NCBI GenBank assembly: GCA_900755685.1
Contig: CAAEHI010000044.1
Span: forward strand, 66,973-130,972
DNA from: an uncultured Collinsella sp.
GTDB lineage: Bacteria > Actinomycetota > Coriobacteriia > Coriobacteriales > Coriobacteriaceae
DNA: 64,000 nucleotides
Reading direction: 5' to 3'
Shown: piece by piece, positions 29,370 through 38,277 of the stretch
Numbering within the stretch: the first letter of the stretch is position 1
Layout: each line of letters opens with the position of its first letter
Made by a program: the position numbers and the translations under genes
Notes under the pieces: model-generated
Databases searched by the model: none
Told to the model about the DNA's origin: nothing
The model's input: only the letters and a program-made list of their open reading frames with translations

Positions 29370-31243
29370 GCGCGATCACCCATCAATACATTCTTGGCGT
29401 GGAGCGTGGGGCAGATCCCGCAGCCGGTGCACGACGTACGGGTGCAGTCGGGAGTCGTGACGCCCTCGAGCGAGCGACGGTACTCGCGCTCGAGGAAACC
29501 GCGCGTGCAGCCGGGGCTCACATGCTCCCACGGCAAACGCCAATCCAACTCGTAGGGCAGGTGTACGAGCTCATTGAGGTCGATGCCGTTTTTGGCAGCA
29601 GCCTCCTTCCAGTTATCGAGCGAGAAATGCTCTACCCAGGCGTCAAAGCGAGAGCCCGAGCGCCAAGCATCGATGATGACGGGCGTCATGTCACGACCGG
29701 CGCGGGACAGCGCGGCCTCGATGAGCGAGGTCTCGGCATCGTGGTAATGAACGCGGACGGCACGGTTGCGAACGCTCGTGATAAGCAGCTTCTGGCGACG
29801 CTTGACGTCGTCGTAGTCGAGCTGCGGGCACCACTGGAACGGCGTGGCAGCCTTGGGGATAAAGACCGAAACCGAAATGGAAACCGAGATCGAGCCGCGA
29901 CGAGCCTTGGGCACCACGGAACGACCGAGCTCCAGCACGTGATCGGCCAGGTTGGCGATGGCCAAGATGTCCTCGTCGCGCTCGCCGGGAAGGCCCATCA
30001 TAAAGTAGAGCTTCATGCGGTTCCAGCCGGCCTCGAAGGCCGCCTTGGCCGCACGGTCCAGGTCCTCCTCGGTCACGTTCTTGTTAATGATGTCGCGCAT
30101 GCGCTGGCTGCCGGCCTCGGGCGCGAACGTCAGGCCGCCCTTCTTCTCGCCGGCGACCGACTCGGCCATATCCACGCCAAACGAATCCAGGCGCTGCGAC
30201 GGAATAGACACGCGAATACCCGTATCCTCCAGGCGACGGTTGAGCCTGCCGAGCACGTCGCGAATGCAGGAATGGTCGGTCGTGGAGAGCGAGGTCAGCG
30301 ACACCTCGTCATAGCCGGTCTTTTCCAGACCCTGAATCACCGACGAGACGATCTGGTCGGCCGAGCGCTCGCGCACCGGGCGATACGTCATGCCGGCCTG
30401 GCAAAAACGACAGCCGCGGGCGCAGCCGCGCAGGATCTCGATAGACAGGCGGTCGTGGACCAGCTGCGCATAGGGCACGCACGACTGCGACAGCGGATTC
30501 GTGGCGCCGAAATCCTCGACGACGCGCTTGTAGACCACGGTCGGCGCATCCTTGCCCTCACGCGGCACGGTGTAGCCATGCGGCGAGCAGGGCTCGTCGT
30601 GACGAACTTCATAGAGCGACGGCACGTAGTTGCCGGCAATGGATGCAAGCTGCTCGACAATCTGCGCGCGCGGGACCCCTTCGTCACGCAGGCGGCGATG
30701 CAGCTGGCAGGTCTCGAGCAGCGATTCCTCGCCCTCGCCGATGAGAATGGCATCGAAGAAGGCCGCGTACGGCTCTGGGTTGTACACCGAGGGGCCGCCG
30801 GCAATGATGATGGGGTCGTCTTCGCCTCGGTCGGCCGCCAACAGTGGAATGCCAGCGAGGTCGAGTGCCTCGAGGAAGTTCGTCACCGCCATCTCGTGCG
30901 GCACATGCAGACCGACGATATCAAACGAAGCGACCGGCGCTGCACCCTCGAGCGAGAGCAGCGGAATGCCCGCCTCGCGCATAGCGTCACCCATATCGGG
31001 CCACGGCACATAGCCACGCTCGCAGGAGATGCCCTCGGCCTGGTTAAGGATGTTGTAGAGGATGGCGATACCCTGGTTGGGCAGACCGACCTCGTACACA
31101 TCCGGATAGATCAGGCAGCAACGGTAGTCGGCATCGGCCTTGGAAAGCGTGCCCCACTCGTGATCGATATAGCGACTCGGCTTCTCGACCTTGGCGAGCA
31201 ACGGCTCAATTAAATGAAAACAGTCTTGGTATGCAACGCGCAA
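29366..31243 (-). CDS. TIGR03960 family B12-binding/radical SAM protein
   Basis: Radical SAM enzyme of unknown substrate. From the TTG at 31243 (AGGGG seven bases upstream) it has 625 residues. The N-terminal third resembles a cobalamin-binding-like Rossmann domain (YPDVYEVGLPNQGIAILYN). The cluster motif CARGCRFCQAG (CxxxCxxC) lies near residue 290. The C-terminus carries an additional Cys-rich segment (CTRTSCTGCGIC) that could hold a second Fe-S cluster. It is coupled to the DUF2344 partner downstream and slightly overlaps the DUF697-like gene frame upstream. Confidence 0.9.
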   Translation of the reverse strand: MRVAYQDCFHLIEPLLAKVEKPSRYIDHEWGTLSKADADYRCCLIYPDVYEVGLPNQGIAILYNILNQAEGISCERGYVPWPDMGDAMREAGIPLLSLEGAAPVASFDIVGLHVPHEMAVTNFLEALDLAGIPLLAADRGEDDPIIIAGGPSVYNPEPYAAFFDAILIGEGEESLLETCQLHRRLRDEGVPRAQIVEQLASIAGNYVPSLYEVRHDEPCSPHGYTVPREGKDAPTVVYKRVVEDFGATNPLSQSCVPYAQLVHDRLSIEILRGCARGCRFCQAGMTYRPVRERSADQIVSSVIQGLEKTGYDEVSLTSLSTTDHSCIRDVLGRLNRRLEDTGIRVSIPSQRLDSFGVDMAESVAGEKKGGLTFAPEAGSQRMRDIINKNVTEEDLDRAAKAAFEAGWNRMKLYFMMGLPGERDEDILAIANLADHVLELGRSVVPKARRGSISVSISVSVFIPKAATPFQWCPQLDYDDVKRRQKLLITSVRNRAVRVHYHDAETSLIEAALSRAGRDMTPVIIDAWRSGSRFDAWVEHFSLDNWKEAAAKNGIDLNELVHLPYELDWRLPWEHVSPGCTRGFLEREYRRSLEGVTTPDCTRTSCTGCGICPTLHAKNVLMGDRA

Positions 31244-31253
31244 CGGAAAACCC

Positions 31254-32183
31254 CTAAGCAGCAAGATCTGATGCGTCCTGATAGGACGCCATAGGACGGG
31301 TAGCGCCCGCGACCGTGGTCACCAGATCGCGAACGCGGGAGAACGTGGCAGTGACCACCTCGTTGGCACGGCTGTAGTCGACATCGCGCTCGTAGAGCGA
31401 AACGAGCGCACGGCCCATGCCATAGGTGCCCGCGGCAGCAGTGAGCGCCTTGACGGCAAACCCAATATGCGGCGTCTGCTTGACAAGTGCGCGGGTGACC
31501 GCTCGGATCACAAGACCGCCGGCAAGCACGCCCGCGACCTCGTAGCCGCGCTCAGGCTTAATGCCGCGTCCAAAGACGGCAGCGAGCTCAAAGAGCATAC
31601 CCACCTGCGCCAGCGCCATAACGGGATAATCGGCGCCCGGCAAAAACACCAGCGCACCGGTCGCCATATTGGTGAGCGCGCACGAGGTGATGATACGATT
31701 GGCCGCCGCGATACGCATGAAGGCAAAGTTCGCCGCAAAAGCCGTTTCCTTGTCGGTGCGATCGAGAATCCAGCGGGCAAGCGTCTCGAGCAGATACGTC
31801 TTATCGGTTGCCGCTACCACGCCGAGCATGGGCGTGGACTCCTCGATAAACGGCACCTCCACAGCAGACTCGGCAAGCACGCACACGGGCGCGCCGGCGA
31901 TCACGAGCTCCTGCACGGCACTCTCCAAGCGGTCGGAACCACACGAGAGCACCAGCACCACATCGGTATCGGTCTTTGGAGCAATTCGCTCCTCCCCCAG
32001 ACGCTCGACGCGCACAATGCCCGAGGTCGTCTGCGGCACAAAGGCGTCACGCACCGTCTCGGCCAGAAAGCGCGAGGCGGACGAATCCAGATAGACCGAG
32101 ACGCGCACCGGCGTATCGGAATCCTTCTTAACGGACGCGCCCATCTTAAAAGCGCGGGTCAGCTTATCTACGGGAATTTTCAT
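31254..32183 (-). CDS. DUF697-like membrane protein of unknown function
   Basis: A 309-residue protein I do not recognise by name. Residues 1-140 resemble a small nucleotide-binding-like alpha/beta domain without a P-loop (TDTDVVLVLSCGSD...). The C-terminal half resembles the DUF697/YcjF-type helical membrane domain, with the typical N and PGAD residues in ANRIITSCALTNMATGALVF and LPGADYPVMALAQ. At least two hydrophobic segments are likely. The ATG at 32183 has GGAGGGG upstream. It lies 18 bp after rodA, so a link to envelope growth is possible but unproven. Confidence 0.75.
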   Translation of the reverse strand: MKIPVDKLTRAFKMGASVKKDSDTPVRVSVYLDSSASRFLAETVRDAFVPQTTSGIVRVERLGEERIAPKTDTDVVLVLSCGSDRLESAVQELVIAGAPVCVLAESAVEVPFIEESTPMLGVVAATDKTYLLETLARWILDRTDKETAFAANFAFMRIAAANRIITSCALTNMATGALVFLPGADYPVMALAQVGMLFELAAVFGRGIKPERGYEVAGVLAGGLVIRAVTRALVKQTPHIGFAVKALTAAAGTYGMGRALVSLYERDVDYSRANEVVTATFSRVRDLVTTVAGATRPMASYQDASDLAA

Positions 32184-32201
32184 AGCAAACCCCTCCAGCG
32201 G

Positions 32202-33428
32202 TTACGCGGCGCCCGAACGATGCCGCCATATGGATTGTACGATACCCACCGTCAGCAGCTGAATCATCATCGAAGACGAACCGAAGCTAATAAACGGTAG
32301 CGGAATACCGGTAATCGGCATCATGCCGATGCACATGCCGATGTTCTCGAAGGTCTGGAACGCCCACATGCCAACGATGCCAACACACGAAAGACGCAAA
32401 AACAGAGACTCGCACTTAAAGGCAACGCGGATCGTCGAGAAGATGAGCAGCACGTACAAGCACAGCAGCAAAAAGGAGCCGCAGAAGCCAAAGGTCTCGG
32501 ACAAAAAGGCGAAGACGAAGTCGGTGTGGAACTCAGGCAGAAAGCCGCCGGCCGACTGCGTCGCATGGCCCAGGCCCTTACCAAAGAAACCGCCCGAGCC
32601 GACCGCGATCAACGACTGCTGCAGATTGTACGCATCGTCCGAATCGGCATTATCGGGGTCGATAAAGACCGTCAGACGGTTCATCTGATACTGCTTGATG
32701 AGCACATCGTGGCCGAGCAGCGAATCAAAGACCGAATCGAGCGCCAGGACGAGGGCCACCAGGCCCACGAGCAGGGCCAGGGTCGACAGCACCCATTCGC
32801 GGCGTGCACCGCTCATACAAATGACGATGGCGCCCGAAACCAGCACGACCAGGCCCGAGCCCAGGTCGCCCATGGCAACGACGGCCAAAAACGGAATGGA
32901 CAGCATGCCGCAGAGCTTGACGTAGTCGCGAACGGTATCGATGCGGCCGTTATACTGCGAGCCAAGCGTAGCAATAAAGAAGATGGTGATGAGCTTGGCA
33001 AGCTCAACGGGCTGGAATGTCAAGCCGATACCGGGAATCTTGATCCAGCCCGTCATGCCCAGACCGCCCGTATAGGACAGACCCGGAATCTTGGGCGAGA
33101 GGATCACGATCAGGTCGATGACGAGCAACGCCGTCGAGAAATTGGAAATACCGCGCAGGTCGGAGCGCCAGACCAGCACCGCCAGCACCGTGCCGATACC
33201 AATTCCCAGCAAATGGCGTGAGAACGAGGCATCGGCCTTAAACTGCGAAGCCGACCAGATAATGATGGCACCGTAGGCGACGAGCGCCACAGTAGCCACG
33301 AGCACACCGATATGCACCTTTTGGCGAAACGTGCCGCGCGAGGCCGAAAGTTGCTTGTTGACACGGTCCAGGCTGCTGCGAGAGCCGGTCTTGGTTGAAC
33401 GGAACAGATCCGCCGGAGAAAAATCCAT
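32202..33428 (-). CDS. rodA: Rod-shape SEDS glycosyltransferase RodA
   Basis: Peptidoglycan polymerase of the elongasome, partnered with PBP2. The 408 residues have a cytosolic N-terminus of about 40 residues (serine-rich), then about ten transmembrane segments. SEDS motifs include ELAKL near residue 145, the AVGSGGFFGKGLG loop and the C-terminal PFISFGSSSMMIQL signature. The ATG at 33428 has AGGAGG upstream. It immediately follows mrdA, giving the functional RodA-PBP2 pair. It could be called FtsW by sequence alone, but the mre context indicates RodA. Confidence 0.94.
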   Translation of the reverse strand: MDFSPADLFRSTKTGSRSSLDRVNKQLSASRGTFRQKVHIGVLVATVALVAYGAIIIWSASQFKADASFSRHLLGIGIGTVLAVLVWRSDLRGISNFSTALLVIDLIVILSPKIPGLSYTGGLGMTGWIKIPGIGLTFQPVELAKLITIFFIATLGSQYNGRIDTVRDYVKLCGMLSIPFLAVVAMGDLGSGLVVLVSGAIVICMSGARREWVLSTLALLVGLVALVLALDSVFDSLLGHDVLIKQYQMNRLTVFIDPDNADSDDAYNLQQSLIAVGSGGFFGKGLGHATQSAGGFLPEFHTDFVFAFLSETFGFCGSFLLLCLYVLLIFSTIRVAFKCESLFLRLSCVGIVGMWAFQTFENIGMCIGMMPITGIPLPFISFGSSSMMIQLLTVGIVQSIWRHRSGAA

Positions 33429-33437
33429 CGCAACCTC

Positions 33438-35507
33438 CTATCGAACCGAAGAATCGCCCGAGGCCGAAGAGGTATCGGGCTCGTCATAAATCACACCGAG
33501 CACGTCGCGCACGACATGCATCGCGGTATCTGAGCCGCCGCCGCCCTGCTCCAGGACAGTAGCGATGACATACTTGGGGTCATCGGCCGGTGCATAGGCG
33601 CAAAACCACGCGTATTCGTCCTCGCCGCTTTTCTCGCCCGTGCCCGACTTGCCGTATACCTGCGGCGTCAGGGTGCCAAAGTGAGCCGCCAGGGACGTCG
33701 ATGCCGTGTAAATCACGTCGTGCATGCCGTTGCGAACAAGAGCCAAATCCGAATCGCTGTTGATCTTGGCCTCCAGGCGCTTCTTCTTGCCCTTGCCGTT
33801 GTACTTATAGGCATCGCCGTCGCCATCGCGCGATACGGCAGACAAAAACACGTGAGGCACGTACTGTTTGCCGCCGTTGGCAAGACCCATATAGGCACAC
33901 GCCATCTGCAGGGGCGTCACCAGGATGTCACCCTGGCCGATAGCGATGTTGGTCATATCGCCGGCATTCCACTTGCGGTCCTCGGCAGAGGCGTCGGTGA
34001 AGTACGACTCTTTCCACTCGGCATCGGGAATACGGCCCGCGCCTTCACTCGGCAGATCGATACCGCAGGTCTTGCCCAGGCCCCAGCGACGAAAGACCTC
34101 CTGCAGGCCCTCGGAATGTTGCTCGTCATAAAAGAACGCCTTGCCCATGTCGTAGAAGACAGGGTCGCACGAGTTGGCGATACCCGATTGCAGCGTCATG
34201 GTGCCGTGGCCAGACGTCAGCCAGCAGCGCTTGCCCCACGACTTGCCCAGACCCGTCCAATAGCCCGTGCAGTTGGTTGTCTGCGTTGAAGTGTAGGTTC
34301 CAAACTCAAGACCGGCCAGTGCCGAGAGCGGCTTGATGGTCGAAGCCGACATGTACTGTCCGCTAATGGCGCGGTTGAGCAGCGGGTGCGAACCCTTGTC
34401 ATCATTGAGCTCGGTCCACACGTCATTTGAGACGCCGCCGATAAAGACGGACGGATCGAACTTGGGCTGGCTCGCCATGCCCAGGATCTCGCCATTGTTG
34501 GGATCGAGACACACCACAGCGCCGTTGCCGGCATTGCTGTAGCCAGTGGTCTTGGCAAGCTCGATAGCGCTCGCCAGCGCCGTCTCGCAGGCCTGCTGGA
34601 TCTTAAGGTCGAGCGTGAGCTTAATGTCGGAGCCGGCCTTCGCAGGCACGGCACCGGCCTGACCGGTCACATTGCCCGAGGCATCGACCTTGACGGTCTG
34701 CTCGCCACGAATACCCTGCAGCAGGTTTTCGTAGTAGCTCTCAACGCCCGCCTGGCCCACGATATCGCCCGACTGGTACGTAATCTTGCCAGCAGAAGCA
34801 TCATCATCGCCAGAGGTTTTCTTATTCTGGGCCTCGAGCTGCTCGGAAGTAATGGTGCCGGTATAGCCCAAGATATGGCATGCCGTCTCGCCATATGGAT
34901 ACTGGCGCTCGGTACGCTCGGCAATCTTGACGCCCGGGAACTCGCCGGCGTGTTCCTTGATATAGGCAACCGTGGAGCGACGGACGTCCGTCGCGATGGT
35001 ATGCAGGCTCTGAGCGCCCTCTGTATTGTCCTGAATATTGCGAAGGACCGCCACGTAAGGCATTCCAAGCACGTTGGCAAGATGGCGAACCAGAACCTCA
35101 TCCTCGGCAAGGTCGCGGTAGGCCACGACAGCAAGTGAGGGACGGTTCTGGACAAGCGCCACGCCATTGCGGTCGAGGATGCGGCCGCGTACAGCGGGAG
35201 TGGTAACGGTGCGAGTCTGATTGCTATTAGCCTGCTTCTCGTAATAGTCCGACGAGACCATCTGCATGCCCCACAGCTTGACGGCAAGCGCCGCGAACAT
35301 CGCGCCCACACCCGTGGTGAGGATGGAAAAGCGGCCCTTAAAGGCGGTCGCCGCGGTATTGCCCTCGCCCTCGGTGGCGCGCGGGGCCGTTCCATGCTGC
35401 GTATCGTAGGTAAAACGGGAATCGCCACGACGCATGATGACCAGCGCGACCACGATGGCCACAACCAGCACGATACCGGCGATAATAACCGTCAACTGGG
35501 AAGACAT
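33438..35507 (-). CDS. mrdA: Penicillin-binding protein 2 (elongation transpeptidase)
   Basis: Class B PBP cross-linking lateral wall peptidoglycan with RodA. The 689 residues have an N-terminal membrane anchor (VIIAGIVLVVAIVVALVI). A second hydrophobic stretch lies near residue 65, so the N-terminus is longer than in E. coli PBP2. A dimerisation/pedestal region follows, then the transpeptidase domain with SxxK in ASTIKPLSAL, the SCD motif in ANSCDPVFY and KSGTG in VYGKSGTGEKS. A Gly-rich stretch (LEQGGGGSDTA) near the end is typical. ATG at 35507 with GGGGAGG upstream. Confidence 0.94.
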   Translation of the reverse strand: MSSQLTVIIAGIVLVVAIVVALVIMRRGDSRFTYDTQHGTAPRATEGEGNTAATAFKGRFSILTTGVGAMFAALAVKLWGMQMVSSDYYEKQANSNQTRTVTTPAVRGRILDRNGVALVQNRPSLAVVAYRDLAEDEVLVRHLANVLGMPYVAVLRNIQDNTEGAQSLHTIATDVRRSTVAYIKEHAGEFPGVKIAERTERQYPYGETACHILGYTGTITSEQLEAQNKKTSGDDDASAGKITYQSGDIVGQAGVESYYENLLQGIRGEQTVKVDASGNVTGQAGAVPAKAGSDIKLTLDLKIQQACETALASAIELAKTTGYSNAGNGAVVCLDPNNGEILGMASQPKFDPSVFIGGVSNDVWTELNDDKGSHPLLNRAISGQYMSASTIKPLSALAGLEFGTYTSTQTTNCTGYWTGLGKSWGKRCWLTSGHGTMTLQSGIANSCDPVFYDMGKAFFYDEQHSEGLQEVFRRWGLGKTCGIDLPSEGAGRIPDAEWKESYFTDASAEDRKWNAGDMTNIAIGQGDILVTPLQMACAYMGLANGGKQYVPHVFLSAVSRDGDGDAYKYNGKGKKKRLEAKINSDSDLALVRNGMHDVIYTASTSLAAHFGTLTPQVYGKSGTGEKSGEDEYAWFCAYAPADDPKYVIATVLEQGGGGSDTAMHVVRDVLGVIYDEPDTSSASGDSSVR

Positions 35508-35520
35508 CTACGGGCCTCCC

Positions 35521-36087
35521 CTATTTGAGCTTGCGGGTCTTGGGCTTAAAGCGCATACCCGTCTGGCGTCCGCCACGTGCGGAGAATCCATAGCCGGACT
35601 GCGGCACGACGCCGGACATCAAAAACGGAATGGCAACCAGACCCGTCAGGATCGAGGACGGCAGCGCATGGCCGAAGATCGCCACGACAAAGCTCGTCTC
35701 CAAACCCATAAACAGCAAGATGATGCTGTAGATCACATTAATGACGAGCGCGAAGGCGCCCACGGTGACGCCGCGCGCACTCGGGGTACCGCCCGTCTGA
35801 CCGACGGCGCTGTGCACCAGGGCAAAAGAACCCACGGTCAGCAGGAGCGACATAACGCCCACCGGCACGGCAGCGGACAGGTCATAAAACAAGCCGCTGC
35901 AAAAACCGCACACGACGGCACGGGTCGGGTCGCCCGAGAACACGCTTAGGCACACCAGGATAATCATGAAGTTGACGCGACCTCCCGCAATGGAGATCTG
36001 CGGTGCCAGGCCCGCCTGCAGCAGCACACACACAATGGCGGCGATTACAAACGTGCGGGAGCTCATCCCCTGCTCGTGTAGATCCAT
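35521..36087 (-). CDS. mreD: Rod shape-determining protein MreD
   Basis: Small integral membrane protein of the elongasome. The 188 residues contain four to six hydrophobic segments with the family-typical pattern (GGRVNFMIILVCLSVFSGD, FCSGLFYDLSAAVPVG). The ATG at 36087 is preferred over one two codons upstream (36093), because the GGGGGC ribosome binding site is seven bases from the former and only one from the latter. It lies between mreC and mrdA. Confidence 0.9.
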   Translation of the reverse strand: MDLHEQGMSSRTFVIAAIVCVLLQAGLAPQISIAGGRVNFMIILVCLSVFSGDPTRAVVCGFCSGLFYDLSAAVPVGVMSLLLTVGSFALVHSAVGQTGGTPSARGVTVGAFALVINVIYSIILLFMGLETSFVVAIFGHALPSSILTGLVAIPFLMSGVVPQSGYGFSARGGRQTGMRFKPKTRKLK

Positions 36088-36098
36088 GGACATGCCCC

Positions 36099-37097
36099 CT
36101 ATTCGCTCGAGCCAGAATCGGTCGTCTCGGACGTGTCGGAACTGTCATCCGAGCTCTCGTCCTTCGTCTTGGTCGCAGCATCGCGCGACGTTCCCTGCGG
36201 CGTGCTGTTGGCCGTGCTCACGTCCTCATCCGAGGCCGACTGTTCGTCGGTCAGCGAGGTGATGACCAGCACTTCCTCGTTGTTCTCGGCCGTGGTCTGA
36301 GCGCGCACCACAATGGTGTAGTACACGTCGTTTGCCGATTTCTCAACCGACGAGACGGTGCCGAGCGGTAGACCCTTGGGGAACACACCGCCAATGCCCG
36401 AGGTCACGATGATGTCGCCAACCTTAACATCGGAGTCGACGCTCACGTACTCAAGACGCAGCGTGCCGTCAGCCTGACCCTGCAGCATGCCCTGGGCGCG
36501 CGTGTCCTGCACCATGGCGGACACGCCCGAGTTCTCGTCGCCAATCAGGCGCACGGTAGAGGTCTTGGCCGATACCTCGATAATCTGGCCGATAACACCG
36601 GCCGAACTCGTTACGGGCATGTTGATGGTAAGCCCGTCGGCAGAACCCTTATCGATCGTGACGGTCGAGGTCCAGGCATCGCCCGAGGCACCGACGATAC
36701 GAGCTGCGGTCGATTTAAGGTTGTAGGTCGACTGCAGGCCGACCAGCCCCTCCAGACGCTCAGCGGTCTTTTGAGCCTCGGAGAGCTCAGCAACCTTAGA
36801 GGTCAGTTCCTCGTTTTGCTTCTTAAGCTCATCAAGCGTGTCCTGCGACGCCGTAAGGTTAGAGAACACGTTGCCGATCGCATTGAAGGGAGCCGCCACA
36901 GCCGAACCCACAAAGCGCACCGGCGAGGTAATCGTCGTTACGCCCGAACGCACGGCATGAATCGGTCCTGCCTCGCCCTCGCGGATGTAAAACGTGAGCA
37001 GCAACACCGAAATCAGGCTGAAAACAATCAACGGGCGCATACCCGTTGATTGTCGCTTGGTATTCAGATTTGTGGAGAAACCCGAAAATCGTGCCAA
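36099..37097 (-). CDS. mreC: Rod shape-determining protein MreC
   Basis: Periplasmic/cell-wall-facing scaffold linking MreB filaments with PBP2. The 332 residues have a short cytosolic N-terminus and one transmembrane helix (PLIVFSLISVLLLTFYI). A coiled coil (about residues 85-115) and the double beta-barrel MreC core (VIGQIIEVSAKTSTVRL, GDIIVTSGIGGVFPKGLP) follow. A Ser/Asp/Thr-rich tail of about 55 residues is likely disordered. The start is TTG at 37097 with AGGTGG seven bases upstream. Confidence 0.93.
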   Translation of the reverse strand: MARFSGFSTNLNTKRQSTGMRPLIVFSLISVLLLTFYIREGEAGPIHAVRSGVTTITSPVRFVGSAVAAPFNAIGNVFSNLTASQDTLDELKKQNEELTSKVAELSEAQKTAERLEGLVGLQSTYNLKSTAARIVGASGDAWTSTVTIDKGSADGLTINMPVTSSAGVIGQIIEVSAKTSTVRLIGDENSGVSAMVQDTRAQGMLQGQADGTLRLEYVSVDSDVKVGDIIVTSGIGGVFPKGLPLGTVSSVEKSANDVYYTIVVRAQTTAENNEEVLVITSLTDEQSASDEDVSTANSTPQGTSRDAATKTKDESSDDSSDTSETTDSGSSE

Positions 37098-37118
37098 ATG
37101 GAATCCACCTTTTGGAAA

Positions 37119-38162
37119 TTAAGCATTGGTCTGGACGAAGCCGCCATCAAACGCATTGGCCTCGAGCACGCGGGCACAGCCGTTAACGACGTTATCGAGC
37201 GCCGTGGGGCTGACGTTGACCGAAACGCCGGTCTCATCGCGCAGGCGCACGTCGAGACCGCGCAGCAGCGCGCCGCCACCGGTCAGCAAAATGCCGTAGT
37301 ACATAAGGTCCGAGGCGAGATCGGGAGGCGTGGCATCGAGGGCGTCCTTGACGGCCTTGGCCATCTCGTCGAGCGGCTTGTTGAGCGCGCGACGAATCTC
37401 CTCGCTCTCGATGCGCACGGTCTTGGGCAGACCGGTAATCACGTCGCGGCCGTTGACCTCGACATCAAGCTCGTCCTTGAGCGGCACGGCGGAGCCGACC
37501 TTGATCTTGATGTCCTCTGCCGTACGCTCGCCGATGGCCAGGTTGTAGGCATCACGAACATGCGTGAGGATGGCCTGGTCGAACTCGTCACCGGCAATAC
37601 GGATGGACTGCGAGACGACGATGCCGCCCATGGCGATAACAGCGACCTCGGTGGTACCGCCGCCGATATCGATGACCATGGAGCCGGTGGGTTCCTCGAC
37701 GGGCAGATCGGCGCCGATAGCGGCGGCCATGGGCTCCTCGATCAGGTAGGCCTGGCGGGCACCGGCTTGGATCGTGGCCTCAAAGACGGCACGCTTCTCG
37801 ACCGACGTGACGCCGGAGGGAACGCAGACGACAACGCGCGGACGCGGGGTCCACGGGTAGCGCTTCTCGGACGCCTTGTCGATAAAGTAGCGAAGCATGG
37901 CCTCGGTAACATCGAAGTCGGCGATGACGCCGTCCTTCAGGGGACGAACGGCCACGATGTTGCCGGGCGTACGGCCGAGCATGCGCTTTGCCTCGATACC
38001 GACCGCCAGGATGCGCTCGTCGTTCTTGTCGATGGCGACAACAGAGGGCTCGCGAATGACGATGCCCTTGCCGCGCACGGAGACAAGCGTATTTGCGGTG
38101 CCGAGGTCGATGGCAAGATCGCCCGCATAGCTACCGAAGAACATATCCATCAAAGAAAACAA
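37119..38162 (-). CDS. mreB: Rod shape-determining protein MreB
   Basis: Bacterial actin that orients lateral wall synthesis. The 347 residues contain the ATPase phosphate-1 motif AIDLGTANTLV, the connecting VCVPSGVTSVEKRAV segment and the phosphate-2 motif MVIDIGGGTTEVAV near residue 165. The C-terminal adenosine motif GILLTGGGALLRGLD follows. The start is TTG at 38162, with AGGAG five bases upstream; an ATG five codons in is less well placed. It heads the run mreB-mreC-mreD-mrdA-rodA and three further genes. Confidence 0.97.
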   Translation of the reverse strand: MFSLMDMFFGSYAGDLAIDLGTANTLVSVRGKGIVIREPSVVAIDKNDERILAVGIEAKRMLGRTPGNIVAVRPLKDGVIADFDVTEAMLRYFIDKASEKRYPWTPRPRVVVCVPSGVTSVEKRAVFEATIQAGARQAYLIEEPMAAAIGADLPVEEPTGSMVIDIGGGTTEVAVIAMGGIVVSQSIRIAGDEFDQAILTHVRDAYNLAIGERTAEDIKIKVGSAVPLKDELDVEVNGRDVITGLPKTVRIESEEIRRALNKPLDEMAKAVKDALDATPPDLASDLMYYGILLTGGGALLRGLDVRLRDETGVSVNVSPTALDNVVNGCARVLEANAFDGGFVQTNA

Positions 38163-38222
38163 CGCAACTCCTGATGTGTTGGATGATTGCTGGAAAACTA
38201 CTAGCTCATCATACTAACGCAA

Positions 38223-38255
38223 GCCCGGCACCTCACTTGCGGTGAAGCGCCGGGC
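38223..38255 (-). terminator. GC-rich hairpin between TPR gene and mreB
   Basis: GCCCGGC/GCCGGGC with an inner TCAC/GTGA extension forms a long stem 23 bp after the TPR gene stop. No good T-run follows, so termination is plausible but not certain. The 60 bp between the hairpin and mreB show only a weak TATGAT element. Confidence 0.5.
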
Positions 38256-38277
38256 AAAGCTAAATCCCATAAGGTCA

